Shown: piece after piece, positions 62,490-64,000 of the stretch
Layout of the letters: every line of letters starts with the position of its first letter
Numbering within the stretch: position 1 is the stretch's first letter
Assembly: GCF_900114475.1 (NCBI RefSeq)
Contig: NZ_FOTE01000020.1
Location: forward strand, 27,426-91,425
From: Paenibacillus sp. 1_12
Lineage (GTDB): Bacteria; Bacillota; Bacilli; Paenibacillales; NBRC-103111
Reading direction: 5' to 3'
DNA: 64,000 bases
Position numbers and translations under genes: made by a program
Notes under the pieces: model-generated
Told to the model about the DNA's origin: nothing
The model's input: only the letters and a program-made list of their open reading frames with translations
Databases searched by the model: none

Positions 62490-63704
62490 GTGGAGGAAAT
62501 GAACGAAGATAAAGAAATTTCGGGAAAATCGTCTAAAGATAAATTTGATAAGAGTGAGTCTTCACTAAGAAGTGCTTTACTTGATGTATATAATTATAAG
62601 TGCTTTTACACTGGAATGCCCGTTGATTTTGATGATTTGAATGTCGATCATATAATTCCTGAGTCATTAAACAATAAAAAAAAGGATCTCAAAGACTATC
62701 TTTCTAAAGTTGGTTTAGATGAAGATTTTAATTTGAATAGCTTGTATAATTTGGTGCCGGCAAAAATGAGAATTAATAGAGATAAAAGTGATGATTTGTT
62801 TGAAGAAGATTACGCCAAGTATCTTCTTAACAGAGCAAAACTAAACGCAGAAAAGGTTTTGGAAAAATATAAGAATTTTAAAAGCAAAAAAATAACTACT
62901 AAAACACTAGAAGCGATAAGATCCGGAATACACGAAAAAGGGGTTGGCAATGCAGAAGAATATTATAATTTTCTGGCAAATGAAAATCAGCCGTTTCCAG
63001 AAATAGATAGGAAAGTTGAAAATAATAAGTATTTTAAAAGTAAACCTACTGTAAGCTTGGAGGCAACCCTACCTATGTACCCCCGCCTAGAAGGCAGTTG
63101 TTCATTGAGATTCCGGAGCCTAAAAGTAAGAAATTGTATGGTGAATTTGGGCCATAAGGAAATTGTAGAAGTTCTTTTTGAAGGCTTAGGAACTCCATTT
63201 GAATTGGAATTGCGGGGATTCATAGATGCAACAATACAACATGAGGAAGAGAAGGTTTTCTTTATTCAATTAAGTAACAGTACCTTCCCATTAAATCAAA
63301 CCGAAGTTAAGGATCTATGTGATATTATTGATGATTTTTCAGGAATTTATCTAAATGAACGCAGAAAACTCGACAATATTTTGGGTACAAATCGTTTTAG
63401 AAAGACAGAAAAGAACAATTATAAACTTATTCAAATTAAAAGAGAGACTTGGCAAATGCTAATAAATTTTGCTAATCGACACGATTATGAAGCTGGGACT
63501 ACTAAATGGCATATGTTTGAACCTAATAATTTATTATTAAAAATAATAACTCATAACACTTCACGTTACGAAGCAGGATTACATGCCATGTTGCAGCCAG
63601 AACAAGTTGATAGCACCTTAGCTGGAATGTTGAAACCAGATGATAAGATTTGGATAACGTGGGGCCCGATGGGTCTGTCAAATCTTTTGTGTAAACTCAT
63701 TTAA
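62490..63704 (+). CDS. HNH endonuclease domain protein with large unassigned C-terminus
   Basis: 404 residues from a GTG preceded by CAGGTGAT. The N-terminal HNH fold (residues 25-110) has YKCFYTGMPVD, DLNVDHIIPES and NSLYNLVPAKMRINRDKS, with Asp-His, Asn and the terminal metal-binding residues. The remaining 270 residues (SLRFRSLKVRNCMVNL..., QMLINFANRHDYEAGTTKW) have no recognised family and could be a sensing or target-binding domain. It is AT-rich like gajAB and lies between them and an IS256-type transposase. A separate promoter is visible. It may be a third component or an independent defence gene. Confidence 0.7.
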   Translation: MEEMNEDKEISGKSSKDKFDKSESSLRSALLDVYNYKCFYTGMPVDFDDLNVDHIIPESLNNKKKDLKDYLSKVGLDEDFNLNSLYNLVPAKMRINRDKSDDLFEEDYAKYLLNRAKLNAEKVLEKYKNFKSKKITTKTLEAIRSGIHEKGVGNAEEYYNFLANENQPFPEIDRKVENNKYFKSKPTVSLEATLPMYPRLEGSCSLRFRSLKVRNCMVNLGHKEIVEVLFEGLGTPFELELRGFIDATIQHEEEKVFFIQLSNSTFPLNQTEVKDLCDIIDDFSGIYLNERRKLDNILGTNRFRKTEKNNYKLIQIKRETWQMLINFANRHDYEAGTTKWHMFEPNNLLLKIITHNTSRYEAGLHAMLQPEQVDSTLAGMLKPDDKIWITWGPMGLSNLLCKLI

Positions 63705-63709
63705 AAGAC

Positions 63710-63727
63710 TTCTCCCCCAGGGGAGAA
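63710..63727. terminator. Palindromic hairpin at the IS256/HNH boundary
   Basis: TTCTCCCC and GGGGAGAA form a perfect eight-base-pair stem with a two-base loop, five bases after the HNH gene stop and just outside the transposase stop. It may be a terminator or belong to the IS end. Confidence 0.5.
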
Positions 63728-64000
63728 AAATTTTCATCGCAGATGCTGGCCGATGCGATCTGGATAGAAAACAGATAGCTGGAGCAGCATTTGCCCCCAG
63801 TTTTGGACGCGGCCTGTCCACTTTCGAGTGACATCCATGGTGGCCAAATAGAGCATTTTTAAGAGAGCTTCATCCGATGGGAAGATGCTTTTTCCTTTGG
63901 TCACCTTTCGAAGCTGACGATGGTAGCTTTCAATAATGTTGGTCGTGTAAATGAGTTTGCGAATCTCTGGCGGATACTTAAAAAAGGTAGCCAGCTCGTC
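63728..64000 (-). mobile_element. Partial IS256-family insertion sequence
   Basis: The C-terminal end of the transposase lies on the minus strand, so the element continues beyond the window edge. The precise right boundary is not assignable; the hairpin at 63710-63727 may lie within its inverted repeat. Confidence 0.75.
63734..64000 (-). CDS. IS256-family transposase, C-terminal part, truncated by window edge
   Basis: The reverse strand encodes 88 residues up to the stop at 63734, starting DELATFFKYPPEIRKLIYTTNIIESYHRQLRK. The block TTNIIESYHRQLRK with its conserved Glu matches the IS256 motif around the third catalytic residue of the DDE triad; the end (WGQMLLQLSVFYPDRIG) is typical. The N-terminal part, first two catalytic Asp residues and left inverted repeat lie outside the window. 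It borders the defence island. Confidence 0.9.
   Translation of the reverse strand, partial: DELATFFKYPPEIRKLIYTTNIIESYHRQLRKVTKGKSIFPSDEALLKMLYLATMDVTRKWTGRVQNWGQMLLQLSVFYPDRIGQHLR

Noticed and set aside
1..64000. CRISPR array, tRNA or rRNA genes
   Set aside because: No regularly spaced short repeats of CRISPR type and no tRNA- or rRNA-like segments were recognised.

Overview
The window reads as chromosome of an endospore-forming, low-to-mid-GC Firmicute, most likely Paenibacillus. The evidence is the spore coat cluster cotJABC, five tandem YheC/YheD ATP-grasp spore-coat-associated genes, the sporulation pair ytrH/ytrI, an alpha/beta-type SASP gene, an SLH-domain surface protein, and Bacillus-type neighbourhoods (ytrI-ytrH-dnaE, accD-accA-pyk, ytpI-ytoI, yheA near yheC/yheD). 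Starts are often GTG or TTG behind strong Shine-Dalgarno sequences, as is common in this genus.

Layout. 1-9.7 kb: C-terminal part of a YunD-like nucleotidase, uppP, an HD-GYP gene, a radical-SAM gene (YfkAB-like), a CBS/CNNM membrane protein, ytvI, cotJABC, a DUF6526-like membrane protein and a HAD phosphatase. 9.8-16.2 kb: five yheC/yheD paralogues on the minus strand. 16.4-24.4 kb: FapA-like (DUF342) protein, multi-GAF protein, yheA, an LtaS-type sulfatase, an extraordinary 71-residue protein that is 48% methionine, and two small unassigned or secreted proteins. 24.4-27.4 kb: DeoR regulator-HAD phosphatase-MFS operon with a readable promoter and repeated operator-like sites. 27.5-39.8 kb: acyltransferase, S8 protease, small membrane proteins, ytoI, ytpI, DinG-like helicase, a GAF histidine kinase/NarL-type regulator pair and two VOC proteins. 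39.8-40.0 kb: a 203-bp nested inverted-repeat element. 40.0-57.7 kb: GW/SH3-like plus BsuPI-like secreted protein, ytrI-ytrH, dnaE, an SLH protein with four 252-bp tandem repeats, accD-accA-pyk, a thioesterase, convergent ppk1/ppx and a SASP gene.

57.7-64.0 kb is an AT-rich accessory island: a 49-codon gene, a Gabija-type pair (OLD/TOPRIM ATPase-nuclease gajA overlapping a UvrD-like helicase gajB), a separately promoted HNH-nuclease protein, and the 3' end of an IS256-family transposase running off the window. I read this as an antiphage locus next to a mobile element.

The most unusual items are the methionine-rich gene, the Gabija plus HNH arrangement, the five-member ATP-grasp array, the nested palindromic element and the Pho-box-like repeats in front of ppk1. 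No rRNA, tRNA or CRISPR array was recognised. All functional statements rest on motif reading without database searches.
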